A DNA stretch of 64,000 bases, taken from assembly GCA_000827495.1 (NCBI GenBank), contig KN817649.1, positions 1-64,000 on the forward strand, read 5' to 3'. The stretch comes from Hypholoma sublateritium FD-334 SS-4 (taxonomy: Eukaryota; Basidiomycota; Agaricomycetes; Agaricales; Strophariaceae). Below, piece by piece: positions 1-11,377 of the stretch (its first letter is position 1; every line of letters begins with the position of its first letter). A program made the translations under genes and the position numbers. Under the pieces are notes generated by a model. That model saw only the letters and a list, made by a program, of their open reading frames with translations, was not told the DNA's origin and ran no database searches.

Positions 1-1395
1 GCCAGAGCCTGGCGAATCTCGCTGATCAGTGCACTGCGTACTACGAAGATAAGGGCAAGGTGCTATGAGGGCGTCGTAAACCCACTGCTGCGCGCCACNA
101 AAGGTATGTCATGAGATTCACACATTTTTGTCATAGTCGCTTATGCTTTTGTATAGTTCTGGAAACAAAGTCACCTACCGTACTTCAGCGTACTATCACT
201 GACCCAGATACACAAAAAGCTCTGACCCAGCCTTTAAACTTTGCACCATGCCACTACTGAAATGTCGCGGTAATTCCGCTTGATTTAAGCACGTTTTATC
301 ACTTTTTTGACTTTTCTCTCCTCCATCCTGACTCAGGCATTTTGCTTAATAGAAAATCAAAATACGCAAAGGGAAAAGACGGCGATGGCGGGGCGCACGC
401 TGTTCACCCGATCGCGAAGGACACAGAGAAAGCGCTCGATGCGCTCCGGCACGAGTGCCCGNGATGGTCGCGCTCGCGCTGTCCGGCGGCTACTGTATGG
501 ACGAGAAGCCAGCCGCGATCTACCGGGCGGAGAGGAGGGGGAAGCNGCATTGTTATAGAGGTGGGTATTCCCAGCAAGGCTGTGAAGAGCGCGCTGGAAT
601 CTGAACCCGAGGATGCGCCTTTTTGAGAGTGCGATGGCAAGTTCGAGCGGCGGGTTCAACGCGCACGAGCCAATAATTCTTCATGGCAACCTTCGAAAGG
701 ACGGCAGCAGTGCATCCAGTCCGTTGGGTCGAGCTGGCGGGGTGAGTTTGCAAGACGTGTTGTGCTTCGGTCCACAGCTACCAAGAGACAAGCGTCTGCG
801 TCGCCTGCCGCCTCCACCGCCGCCGAGGCCATTTCTATCTACACATAACGCCGACGCCGCCGCCGCCGTCGATGTCAACGACAATGACGGCAATGAACAT
901 GGCGGCGACTACGACAATGGCGGCGACTACAANGGTGGCGATGACGTTAGCGGCGACTACGACCCNTCTGCTCTCGCGCTGAACGAGCAGCTCGGCGAAG
1001 AAGGCGCGGCGCTCGCCGCCGAACTCAAGGCTGCATTCGCGAGATACGAGGACGACATGGGGCGCGCGGAGGCCAAAGATACCATCGCGTGGTACGTCGA
1101 CGCTGAACAAATCGCGACCGTGATGACGGACGCGACGGTCGCGACGATGCGTGTGGCGCGAGACGTGGAAGGCGTAGACAGCGCGCTTAGCTGCGAAGAT
1201 GATGTGCTTGTTTGCGAAGCATGCGTGGGAGGAGGTGGAGGAGTGGCACGAGAGAGATATGGAGGAGGAGGCGGCGTTGATGAGCTTTGGTGCGGGCGAG
1301 GCGACGACCATCGAAGACATGATATACCCAAGACGCGTCGATGCGCTATGAAGGGGGCGCGGGTGCTGAAGGAGCTGCGCTGAAGGGCCGCGTGG
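1..1395. other. GC-rich low-quality stretch, no assignable gene
   Basis: There are isolated unresolved bases here and the composition is strongly GC-biased from about 600 on. A 256-codon open frame on the plus strand (613-1383) contains Asp/Gly-rich low complexity and has no domain I recognise. Frames continuing towards the POL2 fragment are interrupted by stops. I could not support a gene. Confidence 0.4.
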
Positions 1396-2002
1396 CTATG
1401 GCAACATGTACGACGGTCATTTGCTCGCATCCTAGACCTACGTTGGTGGACATGTCGAAGCTCTAGAGGCCGGCGTTTTCAGGAGTAATATTGCGACGGA
1501 TTTCCTTCCGCTTGTCAAAAGGTGCGTACATATAGACTTAACGCAATGTTGTACTTAATTTTTTTTAGCCCATCGACAACCCCGACGCCGCGCTCAAATT
1601 TTGTATCACCGAGGAATCGAAGTGATCCTGCTCGCTGACCGGGTGGGCCGTCGCGGCGCTTTACGGACCTGAGCGAGGCAGAGCAGACGACGCTCCTGCA
1701 CAAGCGCCTGTGCGACTACTCGCGCAGAGTCTATAAGAAGACGAAAGAGACGAAGGTCGAGGAGCGCAAGGCGACCGTGTGTCAGCGCGAGAATCCGTTC
1801 AACGTGGACACGGTANGGCGGTTCCGTGACCGCCGTTACGAATACAAGGGCCTGCACAAAACGTGGAAGAAAACGCTGGACGTGGTGACAGACTCTAGCA
1901 GAGTACGGTGCGCAGAAGTCAACGTCAATTAGCACTGCGAAGCGCCTCGCCGAGTTCTTTGGTGACCAGATGGTCAAGGACAAAGGCCTTGCAGTCGGAT
2001 AA
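1396..2002 (+). pseudogene. POL2: DNA polymerase epsilon catalytic subunit fragment (relic)
   Basis: Several short pieces read as the replicative DNA polymerase epsilon catalytic subunit. One piece contains [19 protein letters not shown] (1436-1521). It is followed by an intron-like gap and a piece with DNPDAALKFCI. A longer piece (about 1660-1905) contains [23 protein letters not shown] and [17 protein letters not shown]. The last (about 1909-1980) contains [13 protein letters not shown] and [10 protein letters not shown]. In the intact family the last two pieces are separated by some 280 residues, including the active-site region with the DTD metal-binding motif. Here they abut with a frame change. 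Frames also shift at the first junction and stops follow both long pieces. This is a deleted, non-functional copy. A full POL2 gene is expected elsewhere in the genome. Confidence 0.8.
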
Positions 2003-3210
2003 TGTGTCTAGATGGTGTACATGTTCGGGATCGCACCAGTTCACGACCCATCGCGACGCAAAGCGCGCNCGCGGCCGAGTCCGGGGCGGCGGATGTGTGC
2101 CTCGACTGCAACTCGGAGGCGGGCGAGATGGCGGGCGAGATGGCGGGCGAGTCGCGGATGGCACGCGCCTCGCTACCGACGCGGAGCGCACGCGCGTCCC
2201 AATCGGTTGACGCGCCTGCCGGGCCCGAGCCGGCACCGACGTCTCTTGAGGCAGGGAAGGGCGCGGACACCTCTGTGCTGTCGGCTGTGCAGAGTCATGT
2301 GGAGAGCGCCGACGCGTTGCTTCTGTTGTCCTCATTACCATCGTCGTCGCCGCCGCCGCAATCGTTTGCGCCTGGGTGTGGGCATTATCGCCGTCATCGT
2401 CGCGTACCGAATCCGCCCCCGACTCCCGCTCTCTTGCCCCTGTCAGCGATAGCATGGCCACGTCGGTGGTAGTCGTAAAGTCGCCCAAACGCCCGCACCA
2501 CCTGCAAAACCTGACGAGCATGCTCCTGTCGAAGATTCGGACGCGCAGCTCGAAACCGGCGTGCTGTCCCCGTGCAAAGCCGAAGAGGACGCCGAAATCG
2601 TCGTCGACGCACACGACGCGCATATCTCCGCGCAATTTCATGCGGCCTCCAAGTCAAAAAAAAACGAATCCCTCNAGAATTTATGATGCTGCCGCCGCCG
2701 AAAGCCCTATCGCGCCGGTGCTCACCAAAACACACATTGTTGATGCGCCCGCCCCCGTCAGAACTGCAAACACCCGCCCAAGCCCCTTCCTCCCCTAACG
2801 CCCACTCGAACAGCACTTTTCATACCTCCGCGACCCGCCTGCGTGCTATCCGTTGCACGACGATCCGGACGAGCTCAAACCGATCGAGAAGCCTGAGGTG
2901 GAAGCGCTGGAGGATGTCGACGGTGTTGGCGATATCCTCGCGGAGCTGTTTGGGAGGCTGTGTGGATGGGTGGGTAAAGCAAGGATATGCGCGGCGGAGA
3001 AGGCGAAGTGGGAGGGAAGGGGCATGCTGCGAGAGACTTACCCTGTAAACACTGATCAACACCTCAGTTTCTTTCTTCTTCGCACTCACTGCTCCTGCTT
3101 CAGCTANCTCATCCAGCTCTACTCATCACCCCCTTCAACATCATCAACTCCCAAATCCAATGTAAGCAGCCTACTAATCCCGCATTCTGACTCCCACTAA
3201 CTACCTGCAG
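2003..3210 (+). other. Ser/Pro-rich open frames, unassigned
   Basis: Several overlapping frames are open on both strands because of high GC content. On the plus strand a frame at 2376-2798 (basic, Ser/Pro-rich) and one at 2853-3080 (acidic, with DELKPIEKPEVEALEDVDG) could be exons of one gene. No start, family or clear splice set can be fixed, and three unresolved bases lie inside. It may continue into the two exons at 3211-3483. Confidence 0.25.
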
Positions 3211-3483
3211 GGTCCCTCTCAACTGTCCTGTCCTCGTCTCTGCTCCCGACCCCCAATGGCCTCGTCATATCCGAGTACAACCTGGCCGTGTTCGCGGCCG
3301 CTTCCGCTTCACCTGCCTGCAATCCGACGGCACTTTTGACATAGTACGTCGTTGACCTATCTATTTTCCAAAACAGCATTGCTAAGTCAACTCTTCTTGT
3401 AGGCGTATTACTACTTGGTTCAAGTCACGTCGGATGGCGCAATGGTCGTTGTTTCTGCTAACGAAATCATTGACTTGCGGTAG
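3211..3483 (+). CDS. hypothetical protein, 3'-terminal exons
   Basis: Two exons fit together. Exon 3211-3343 encodes a segment with PLNCPVLVSAPDP and RGRFRFTCLQSDGTFD. Intron 3344-3402 (59 bp) starts GTACGT and ends TTGTAG. The second exon encodes AYYYLVQVTSDGAMVVV and stops at 3481-3483. The segment looks like folded protein rather than chance sequence. I do not recognise the family and cannot place the start; it probably belongs with the Ser/Pro-rich frames just upstream. Confidence 0.35.
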
Positions 3484-4445
3484 GTTTCCTTACTCGTTGC
3501 ACGTTCACGCCTCTGACTATTTTGAAAGTTAATTGTCAAGCACCAAGTCTCGTCTCGCTGGCACCGTGACCTCAAGTTTGCCAATTGTTTTAGCTACATA
3601 AACACCTTTTGTAATGAGTATGTAGCTGACTATGGATCCCGATGGCAACATTTCTTCCGTACTACACAGTTTGAGTGATTCCTAGCAGTCCATTGGTTAG
3701 TCAACCTTGTCGTATTTCTGTCCATTTGGTATATGAGCTGTTTACTGCTTTACATTTGAATTATATCTGGCTTACAGTCTTGTGTGGGGGTCATAATGAA
3801 TCGTAAGGCATCCAATTTCTGATATTTAAGCTGTATTTCTATTATCGAATTTGCCACCGTTTTATAGCACAATACAATCTTGATGCCATATTTTAAGCGT
3901 TGGTGGTGCCTGGTGAAGCAACCAGTGCCCGACATTAAACCTGTAATCTAGTAATGAAATTTTAAGCCACTTCATAGCATAGTACATCCTCCTTACCGCA
4001 TTTTTTATCATCTCTGAATAGTCAATAAACTGTCCGAGACGCGACATGTCGCTATAATTCTCATGTAAACCTTACAACTACTTCATAATTAATGATGATC
4101 TACTTGCTATATTTAAAGTATTCTATCCAGCAGAAACAATAGTATATACAAGTTACAACATCACAGTAATCCTGTAATGTGCATCTAATAGGTTATCAGC
4201 CGCTGTCGAGGCAGTATAATACTGCCAAAGGCTCATAAACGTCATAAGGCTAAATCGGGATGTCCCTAAATTCCTGATGCAACAGGAGTCAACAAGTTGG
4301 TCCAATAACTAGTTTTCCTCGACTACATGGCACTGCTTCTCTTTGATTGTTGACTCGGAATACAACTTGGCTAAAACCGCGAACTATCCACCAAAACCCA
4401 CTATTCTAGGGCTTCCTGAGGACCTGTGTGGGTGGGATCCGAGTC
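3484..4445. other. AT-rich intergenic DNA
   Basis: Composition drops sharply to AT-rich. Open frames on both strands are short and show no family signal. I see no gene, RNA or repeat here. Confidence 0.5.
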
Positions 4446-5125
4446 GGGAAGTTCAAATGCTCCGAGACGACTTCTCAAAAGGTGTACAGTACCGAGAAGC
4501 ACCGGAAACCTGTCTCTTTGGGCTCTGCAGGCTCTGCGACTCACCTGACGCTGCTGCACCGCATTTAGGATCGGAGGTTCGACAGGGGCTCTAATCAGTG
4601 TTCTTCGGGCGACCCAAAGACGAAGAGTGACGCCGCAGAGACAAATATGGCTATAACTTATACATATCCTATCTGACTCCCTCAACGCATCCTGGAATAT
4701 GAAACTATTGGATGACAGAACGTACAAGCGTTCCACCATACTCCAGCTTCCTGTGCCGCGGTGGGGCTGTAAAGCTCAGATGCCGCCGATGTCGCAAGGC
4801 GACACTCCCGGCGCTATATCTCTCCGAGAAGCTTGGGAAACTGTATGCGAATCGCGTGCGCATCTATGTAAAAAGTGCGTCCCTATGTATGCTCGCCTAC
4901 CCCACCCCCGGACAAATAGTGACGCCGGAATGACAGTTGTACCTACGTATCCGATCTCAGGCTCACCGGCGCCTCGAACTCCGCGATAACGTACACCATG
5001 ACCTTCATGGTTCTTTTTGATATTGCGCAATGTACAGGATGCAGTACATCATGGGCAGTGTTGTCACCTGTACCAGTTCGTCTTCGAGCGGGACCGCTTG
5101 CACGCATTATCTTAGGCTGAAGAGG
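4446..5125 (+). pseudogene. two decayed copies of the MYND/pRiA4b-ORF3 gene
   Basis: Two successive fragments resemble the intact gene at 17099-18313. The first (about 4446-4600) matches at the DNA level the region from the zinc finger through the first intron, including the CTGCAGGCTCTG stretch and GGAGGTTC. The second (about 4739-5125) encodes SFLCRGGAVKLRCRRC, but the later zinc ligands are gone (YLSEKLGKL where the intact copy has YCSENCQKK). It then continues into DNA matching the start of the pRiA4b-ORF3-like domain, with frames broken. Neither fragment can encode a working protein. They mark the left edge of the duplicated block. Confidence 0.7.
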
Positions 5126-5209
5126 TTGGGGTCGCGCTTGGACAGTGTGGTAAGAAATGCTGCCCTATTGGAGTGATTCTCAACTTACCGCTGACTTCAT
5201 AGACAAGTG

Positions 5210-5257
5210 TTGACGTTGAATGCTGAGCGCTGAGCGCTGAACGTTGAATGCTGAATG
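5210..5257. repeat. short GCTGA/GTTGAATG tandem repeat
   Basis: Imperfect repetition of an 8-9 bp GTTGAATG / CTGAGCG-type unit lies between the MYND relic and the 7-TM gene. A related stretch occurs near 57652-57676. Confidence 0.5.
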
Positions 5258-5360
5258 TTTACTAGCTATACCTGAGGCCTAAGGTAAAGTCATTTTCGTC
5301 CGTAAAATAAATATACACGATTATTCATGAACCAGTCATACTATGCACGCGTCATGCGTA

Positions 5361-6749
5361 TTATACCTGCGACCCCTCCTTTGTACTTCCTCGAAACATC
5401 TTGGGATTGAGAACATTTCTTGGGCCTGAATCGTCGATTGTGTTACCTCCAACGCCTGATGCGCTGAATGCGAGTGTGGTCATTTTGGTTCGAGTGTTAC
5501 GTGATTCACTAGATATCCCCAGGGCGACACGAACAATTACAAGAGAAAATACGACTCCCTGTCAAAAGATGAGTTTAATTATCACTTACAGGTCAAGATA
5601 CACTCACGATGACCTGCGTAACCTGTAGAATCATTAATATTTGAGATATACGCAAAATGAAAGTCAAACTTACGGCGTCGAGTAAGATATACTGCGCAAA
5701 ACTTCCAGAGAGGTAAAGCGAAAGAAGGATCACCAGACAAACTGAATAGATGGATCCAGATTCGATAATCACTACCATTGCCGGCAGAACGCTTCGTCCT
5801 GAATTCACCAGGCTTCTGGTCTGTCGGTACATCCACCATATGCGGACTGCAATCAATACTACAAATATCAAAGTGAATTAATCCAAGGCAATAATGGTCC
5901 GTCAAAGCCGTGATGAGAATGAACTTACTCGTCGAGCTGAAATTTGTAAATAATGTGAGGGAGAAAAATGAAACTATCCATTTCTGGAGTGAACTGTTGA
6001 ATACAGGTGCATCGGGGGAAGCTCTTGCAAATGCTTGCAGGGCGCCGATGCCCACCCCTGGGTGATAATGGAGTTCAATCCTCGTGTATTTGCATTCCGA
6101 GGCAGACAATCTCAGCCAATGATGCTCACCGATACTGGCAATAAAGCAGATCAAAATTGGGGAGACAATCCGCTTGTCGCCATTCCAGACGAGATTAAGG
6201 CGATAGAGCTGAGATACAAGTTCCTGTGAGTGCTTTTGCTGCATAAATATGATATGAAGCTTACAATGAAGGCGTCCCCAACCAGTGTTTGCATTGCATA
6301 TGCTGTACTTTTCAAGACATAAACCGGGGTGCTTACTTCGCCTAACAGCGCATCAGGACCACCATGAGCAGCAGAATCAATGAATGCATCCAGCAATCTT
6401 CTCAAGTCCGCTCCGACGTGCTATCAGTACAAGAAATATAAGACTCGCTTGAAAGAGGAAGGATATTTGAGATGAGACTTACAGTAGTAGCCAATATAAA
6501 CATGGTAAAGGAGGCGGTCAACAGTGGCTTATTCACTGCGTTTCTTGATCTTCTGGTCTTTTCGAGTAGAATCACCGTAGACGCAATGAATAAGACAATA
6601 AAAAGACCTGTCACGGTAAAACGTGAGCGACTCAGCAGGCGCAGGGACTGTTGTCAATGGTAACTCCGCGCACCATAAAGAACAGATTCCACAAAGATTG
6701 AAACAAGGGTTACGGAGTCAAGTCCAATGGAACTTTGTCTCTGAGCCAT
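5361..6749 (-). CDS. seven-transmembrane protein of a fungal expanded family (copy 1)
   Basis: A multi-exon integral membrane protein with about seven hydrophobic helices. The start exon reads MAQRQSSIGLDSVTLVSIF and ends at a GTGCGC donor. Later exons carry LFIVLFIASTVILLEKTRR, LRRLLDAFID, STAYAMQTLVGDAF, VGIGALQAFARASPDAPVF and VLPAMVVIIESGSIYS followed by LYLSGSFAQYILLDAVS. The last exon carries GVVFSLVIVRVALGISSE and a stop at 5361-5363. This layout (YGxx start, TLVGDAF, IIESG, ISSE tail) is that of a large Agaricomycete-specific 7-TM family of unknown function. All expected exons are present and the frames are open. A close paralogue lies at 13780-15165 in the same orientation and context. 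The function is unknown; a receptor-like role would be speculation. Confidence 0.75.
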
Positions 6750-6863
6750 TCAGAAAATTAAATGCTTGACTTCGGAATTTTGTAAAGACGAAATATGTGT
6801 GATGGAATGGTACAAGGCCTTATAGGAAGCTTGAAGGTAATTATATCTCACTACTATGAGACG

Positions 6864-7907
6864 GGCCACAGGAAATGTCCGTGGCTTGTCCGTGGCTTGT
6901 CCGTGCGTGTCCGTGCTGTGCGTGGCACGCACAAGCCAATGTCCGTGCATGTCCGTGCACGGTCTGCGCGCGTCCGTGCGTGAATGTACAATGGACGACA
7001 TGGTGGGTGTCCGACGTCTGTGTTTGATAGTAGATATAAGCCAATACTGGAGTAATAATTGACATGTAGAAATTTAATAATGGCAAATAAGTACTTATTG
7101 TTGCGCGACTTCTGTACCACCACTATTATACCATAGTTATTAATAATAAACATGGTTTTCGCCGTGGTTTCCTTTACGGTGTTCTGTTTGTGGTTATTCA
7201 GAACATAGGGTGAGGCTGATATTGTTTGGTCGCTAGTAGGGTAAGCTTTACGATACAAATTGAACCCACCTGTCGCTCACTTCAGTAAATCATCAATTAT
7301 GCAATACTTATATGTATAGTCTACATATTACCTCTAGCCGTTTGATACAACAATTGTGATCTATATCTGGATAAATACATACCAAGCTTAGCTTCGCGAT
7401 ATAATTGCCTCTGAGAGGGCAGTTGGCGGTAATTTGATCAAGACCAATTTTTGGGGGCCGATTTCATCTATATTCTAGGTGTGAATCGGCTACCGGTAAC
7501 CCAAAGTGGAAAATACTACTTAAAATGGGCATGAAAAGTTCCAAGTTAGTGTACTTATCATATTGCTATGTGCGTACTGTACGTCTTGTGTACAGGCTAA
7601 TGTACGTGCATGTGCGCGCGCGTCCGTGCAATGTCCGCGCGTGCCCGTGCACGTACGTGCGTGTCCGTGCATGGTCCGTGCATGTCCGTGCAGTGTCCGT
7701 GCGTGCCTGTGCATATATCTGTCTCCAGAGCTAATATATCCCTATCATAGGTTATTTTTTATCATGGCTGATGCTCAATTACTTACGGGAACACTGCATG
7801 TAAGTTATTGGCAAATTATTGACGAAGAATGATCTGTTCTCAANCGTGCACGGACAGCACGGACAGCACGGACACGCACGGACGTGCACGGATATTTACC
7901 CGTGCCC
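6864..7907. mobile_element. non-autonomous TIR DNA transposon with subterminal GTCCGTGC repeats
   Basis: The 1,044 bp segment is flanked by an exact 10 bp direct repeat, CTATGAGACG (6854-6863 and 7908-7917), as expected of a target-site duplication. Its ends are imperfect inverted repeats: left GGCCACAGGAAATGTCCGTG, right (reverse complement) GGGCACGGGTAAATATCCGT. GTCCGTGC-type units are clustered at about 6880-6985 and 7600-7705 in one orientation and at about 7847-7892 in the opposite orientation. Such subterminal repeats are usual transposase-binding arrays. No transposase is encoded. The duplication length and repeats suggest a hAT- or Mutator-like element; I cannot decide which. It lies between the 7-TM gene and RidA; I see no counterpart in the paralogous interval at 15.2-15.9 kb. 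Confidence 0.6.
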
Positions 7908-8257
7908 CTATGAGACGCGGTCGGACAATTCTCTAAGTTTGCCTCATTCCCTATCAATAGCTGTGCATAAATCATGGGCGATGAACCGCCGCATCTTCTG
8001 GCGAGTCCTTCGTGAGCTTTTGGTCGTCAATCTCGATGAGAATTTCTAATTGTGATCGTGAAAAAATCAGTGACCGGCCTACACGGATGGTTATCGATTA
8101 AGAAGTATAAGCATCGCATGGCTTCCCCAGCTTTACTTGACGTCTCATGAGATCGATCGCTTGATAAACCAAGCTTCTTAGATATGCCTCGGAATTTCTT
8201 GCAGTATTTATATGAATCGACCTTTGAGAGACATGCAAAATATCCAGCTAGTTCATC

Positions 8258-8740
8258 ATGCAACCCGTCTATACACCCGACGCAGTTCCTCCCCTTCCAG
8301 TTTTCAGCCAAGCGGCCACATCCGATGGGCATGTATACGTCTCTGGGAATATTGGTTGCACCAAAGATTTCAAGCTTGTTGAAGGCGGTATTCAAGCCGA
8401 GACGGTATGTCAAACCTCTGCCTGTCTTTTCTCGTGTTCATTTCTATCAGCGGGCAGCCTTGGAAAATCTTCAGATTGTTTTAGCGGCAGCGGGCTCAGG
8501 CTTAGAGCACATTGTCAAAGCGAACATATACATGTTGAACATGGAGAAGGAGTTCCAGCTCATGAATGAGGTATACGCCAAGGTAAAGGGTTATTCCGCA
8601 TTAAACTGTTTTTTCTGTTAACTGATTAATTCCAGTTCTTTGCTTCGGATAAAATGCCAGCTAGGACTTGCGTAGGCGTTGCATATCTGCCATTTGGCGC
8701 TGCTGTCGAAATTGAATGCATTGCTGAAATTCCGAAGTAG
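8258..8740 (+). CDS. RidA/YjgF/UK114 family enamine-imine deaminase
   Basis: Encodes a 127-residue protein of the RidA family, which hydrolyses reactive enamine/imine products of pyridoxal-phosphate enzymes such as threonine dehydratase. Exons: 8258-8404, 8451-8582, 8636-8740, with introns of 46 and 53 bp (GTATGT...CAG and GTAAAG...CAG). Family motifs appear in order: PLPVFSQAATSDGHVYVSGN, LVEGGIQAET, ALENLQIVLAAAGSGLEHIV, MNEVYAKFF and PARTCVGVAYLPFGAAVEIE. The Arg in PARTCV corresponds to the conserved substrate-carboxylate-binding arginine. The length matches the family (about 125-130). A TIR transposon ends 350 bp upstream of the start. The 3' part of this gene and its downstream DNA recur as a relic at 15960-16142. 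Confidence 0.88.
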
Positions 8741-9616
8741 CTGTCGTCGAGGTGGCAAAGTAGTGCCACTTTGGAGATACGTATACAAGCAGCCAAGTGT
8801 GATTATCGAACACCCCAGGATACTATAATAGTAATAAAACATTTGAATTTGAATGAAGGCGGATTGGCATAATCTTACTTGGCAACGTGAAGACGAGGGA
8901 GCCCGAGGTCGTAAAATTGACATTGTTGGATCTTGGTTAAATCAAGGTTAGATTCTGATTCCTGAATAAGAGTCAATAACACCATGTGAGTGGCACGGCG
9001 ATGCTCAGAGCTTGTGATGGTAAAACGAGGCCGGAGAGATGAAACTCGGGCCCTAGGCTATTAGCCACACTACAGAAATCTGTAATGCATGATGGTCAGT
9101 GATGCTTATCGAATCCTGAGTCCGAAGTCCGCGACGGGCGCGACGCCGTGTCTGTTTTAGACACGTGCATATCGGACGAAGGACTTCAAGTTGCGCTTCC
9201 CTGTTCTAGTCCAGTAAGATCGGTATACTTTTATATCAGCTAGTCCAAAGCCAGTCCGACTTCTCTCGCGCGCTCCGAATGATATGGGTTATCCCTGGGT
9301 CTTCGAAGCTGTACAGTGCTTCAATTTAATTGTCAATTTAAAAAATGTGAAGTTGTAGCACATGTGGCATCGACAAGATCCGACTGTAAGATCTCACGGG
9401 TGAGCACTTGGTGAGCACCACAATGCGGAACAATTGGCAAGGAATCGAGATGATTTATCACCGCCGTGTAGCGCTAGATAGGTTTTCAGTTTCTTTGTTC
9501 TTAAGGTATATTGTATAGATTCCAGTAAATTGTGACACTCGCAACCTTCTATTAGACGACTATTGAATGGCCCATACCATGATACTCCGGAAGGTTCTGC
9601 TACGGTTCGGAAGATA
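8741..9616. other. intergenic, nothing recognised
   Basis: Short shadow frames only. The first ~80 bp are 3' flank of RidA and are still recognisable beside the RidA relic at 16.1 kb. I see no further gene, RNA or repeat. Confidence 0.5.
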
Positions 9617-10704
9617 TCACGGGCCATGATGTAGGTCTTTTTCTCCGTCCAAGCGTACGACCTGGCTAATTGGAATATCCACTCCGTTGGCCATTCCCCA
9701 GGATATTATCTTCTCGAAGTCCCTGCACTGATGCCTCGTATTGAAATTAGGGTATGGGCTACTGAATCCCCTGTATTTCGAGTAAGTCACCTTCAAATAC
9801 CAACATTTAAAATAAGGACCTCACCTGACCCATTCATATGTAATCATTCCAACGTCCGCCGAGCACATTAGAACCTGTCGCAGATTATCCACGCAATGTT
9901 CTACATTTTTTTGAATATTTCTTGTAGAAGATCTGCCAAAAGAACCTGCTTACCAAGGTGCATTCGATAGGTCTCGGGCTTCGACTTGGTGAAAAAGGGA
10001 TCGGAATGGCCATAATAGTCAAAATGCAAGTATTTCCGAAGCATGTTCTATGGACAAGCCACAAAGTCAGGACTCGGCAGCCATGAAGGTCATGTTCAGG
10101 ACGTCTACTTACTAGGCAATGTAGCTGGTGGGTAACTTCCAAAGCGGCCATGTAACCCCCTCCTTCTTCAGGTCGATATCTCACTTTGGATGGCGTATCT
10201 TTTTCACCCAACATTGTTAGTTGTTTTTTGTTGATACGAGTTGTCGGCACTTCAAAGCAATACATGGTCAGGTATGGATTAGACACAGGAAAGAAAAAAA
10301 TTGCCTCCCGTAGATATTCTGATCCAAGCAGCATCCGATTCTTTATTAGGCGTCCCACGATAGATAGATGTATAATTGAATGAGCCGTTGAAAGGTATGA
10401 GCTCTTTGTAGTATTCAACGGCAGTATTGGCGGGAGCTTTGATGCTGAACATGAGCTATAAATTGACTAGAATATATTGGTAGGACTTACAGTATGGCAA
10501 AGGCAATGTCTGTTGGCGAGTATTAAGCCAGAGACTAAGGAAAACGAAACAAAGAATTGCCATGATTCCATGCGTAAAATACGCCCAGTAGTGCGACCAG
10601 AATGATTGAGTCGGTGGATTTTGTAAATGACCTGGAAGAAGTCTGTCATTCAGAGCAGCATCGTCGTCTGAGATCAAAATGTAGTTTTTAGGTCTGGAGA
10701 ACAT
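9617..10704 (-). CDS. UstYa-like (DUF3328) peptide oxidative cyclase
   Basis: A complete six-exon gene for a 268-residue UstYa-family protein. Exons on the minus strand: 10704-10491, 10436-10305, 10249-10113, 10047-9954, 9900-9825, 9770-9617; the sum is 807 bp with no frame break. Order: a cytosolic N-terminus (MFSRPKNYILISDDDA), one membrane helix (about residues 35-57), then the lumenal domain with SPANTAVEYYKEL, GTPNKESDAAW, GGGYMAALEVTHQLHCL, HLEHCVDNLRQVLMCSADV and PYPNFNTRHQCRDFEK. Both HxxHC motifs that define the family are intact; the second is assembled across an intron. Intron 2 appears to be GC-AG. Family members UstYa/UstYb and PhomYc oxidatively cyclise Kex2-excised ribosomal peptides in the secretory pathway. 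The gene is divergent from the repeat precursor at 11378, which is the likely substrate. Confidence 0.92.
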
Positions 10705-11377
10705 GGTCGAGGGGACGGATTGAGACCACAAGGTCGTAACTCAATGAATAGATGAGGGGAGACACCAAGTGGTGAACAGCATACTCTGCTATTTACACGG
10801 TAATCAAAAGGTTGAAGACTCTTCGGGAATTTCTAACTTTGTAAACTAGTTGAAGACCGCATTGGGAAATAACTGATCCCGACGAGGATAGCGGATGTAT
10901 TATAATTCTGCTCCATTTAGAGTTACTTATACTCAGTTCAAAGTTGAGATGCTCGAGCATTGAAACGCCTCAAGAATCATAGTACTACCTTACGGAATAC
11001 CGCGCCGAACGGAAATATGATAGCTTGCATATCTGTATTCTGAACTGTTTGGGTACAACAAGAAGTATGCCACATTAAAAAGGGTAGTACCGTGCAGAGC
11101 TTATGCTTAACGCGTTCGGTATCAAGAGATTATGATTATCAGTTCAATCTCCGAGTCGGAGAAGCGTACCGCTGCGGCCTGCGCGGACGATGGCAGTCTT
11201 TTAATATCTCAGAAGCGCCTATTGACAGTCAAACGCCCGATTTTGAGTCGATTCAGTAATTACTTATAGAAACGGTCCCCGAGATCTCTGGACACCTTAT
11301 TTAGATACCCAAAAATTGGTTAAATAGCTCAAGTAATTTCTATCACCAGCTACACAAACGCGCTCTTCAAGAATCCA
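10705..11377. promoter_or_regulatory. shared divergent intergenic region of the UstYa/precursor pair
   Basis: 673 bp separate the two divergent start codons. No other open frame of note lies here. A bidirectional promoter is an inference from the head-to-head arrangement; I could not pick a convincing TATA box or operator. Confidence 0.4.

Noticed and set aside
613..1383. 256-codon plus-strand frame as a transposase-like gene
   Set aside because: No transposase motif seen; low-complexity Asp/Gly runs, and two unresolved bases fall inside it.
5210..5257. GCTGA/GTTGAATG repeat as a CRISPR-like or telomeric array
   Set aside because: Units are 8-9 bp, imperfect and without spacers; a simple repeat in eukaryotic DNA.
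6854..7714. Open frames with HGHARTxHGHARTCTG-type protein repeats
   Set aside because: They are translations of the GTCCGTGC DNA array on either strand, appear in several frames at once, and have no start context or homologue; the DNA repeat explains them.
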